From Candidatus Bipolaricaulota bacterium (GTDB taxonomy: Bacteria; Bipolaricaulota; Bipolaricaulia; Bipolaricaulales; Bipolaricaulaceae), in the NCBI GenBank assembly GCA_015661965.1, contig DQVA01000260.1:1-5390 (forward strand): a stretch of 5,390 bases of DNA, in the 5' to 3' direction. Of the stretch, positions 5,354 through 5,390 are shown one piece after another. Both the position numbers and the translations under genes were made by a program. Positions within the stretch are counted from its first letter, which is position 1; each line of letters starts with the position of its first letter. Below the pieces are notes generated by a model. That model did not search any database. It saw only the letters and a program-made list of their open reading frames with translations, and was not told where the DNA came from.

Positions 5354-5390
5354 CCCGCCTCCTTTAACCGCTGGGCGAGGAGCCGCGCCA
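5350..5390 (-). CDS. C-terminal end of an upstream leftward gene (partial)
   Basis: Reading leftward from base 5388 gives Ala-Arg-Leu-Leu-Ala-Gln-Arg-Leu-Lys-Glu-Ala-Gly and then TGA at 5352-5350. This TGA overlaps the ATG of the 128-aa gene as ATGA, a classic coupled junction. The 12 residues are amphipathic and charged, as expected for a C-terminal helix of a soluble protein. The Shine-Dalgarno of the next gene (5358-5365) lies inside this reading frame. The frame leftward from base 5390 hits TAA before the junction. The remaining frame is in phase with the 128-aa gene and would be an N-terminal extension of it. Function cannot be judged from this fragment. Confidence 0.6.
   Translation of the reverse strand, partial: ARLLAQRLKEAG
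5358..5365 (-). promoter_or_regulatory. Shine-Dalgarno that fixes the 128-aa gene start
   Basis: AAAGGAGG on the - strand ends four bases before the ATG at 5353. The frame stays open upstream to the window edge, so this site and the ATGA overlap are what argue for starting at 5353 rather than at a longer N-terminus. Confidence 0.7.

Overview
This is a GC-rich bacterial window, nearly all coding. It holds three complete rightward genes (37-1230, 1241-2773, 2785-4923), then a compact hairpin terminator, then one complete leftward gene (4967-5353). A 12-codon tail of a further leftward gene runs off the right edge, and a possible 7-codon tail of another rightward gene sits at the left edge.

The rightward genes form one tight transcription unit. 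The gaps between them are 10 and 11 nt, and each stop codon is followed at once by a Shine-Dalgarno sequence. All three products are exported. The first has a classical signal peptide, a beta-rich body, ten cysteines confined to its second half, three Cys-Cys-Gly motifs and a terminal Phe. The second is a lipoprotein built of beta-sandwich modules: carboxypeptidase-regulatory-like, an unassigned beta domain, fibronectin type III, and an Ig-like C-terminal module. The third is a subtilisin-family (S8) serine protease made as a lipoprotein, with a propeptide, an intact Asp-His-Ser triad and about 240 residues of C-terminal beta modules. The likely reading is a cell-envelope cassette with a surface-tethered protease, a modular binding or scaffold lipoprotein, and a disulfide-rich surface or outer-membrane protein. 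Their cooperation is inferred only from co-transcription and shared destination.

The leftward genes overlap by ATGA, so they are probably translationally coupled. They look cytoplasmic and unrelated to the envelope cassette. The one complete product (128 aa) matches no family I recognise. The two units converge on a shared hairpin, and the leftward gene's TAA stop lies inside the T-rich tail of the rightward terminator.

Organism: lipobox-type lipoproteins, a protein ending in Phe like an outer-membrane barrel, and consensus GGAGG ribosome sites suggest a GC-rich, probably diderm bacterium. The protein style reminds me of deep-branching uncultured lineages such as Bipolaricaulota (OP1), but that is an impression, not something the sequence proves. 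There are no mobile elements, CRISPR arrays, tRNA or rRNA genes, and no gene-free stretch over 300 nt.
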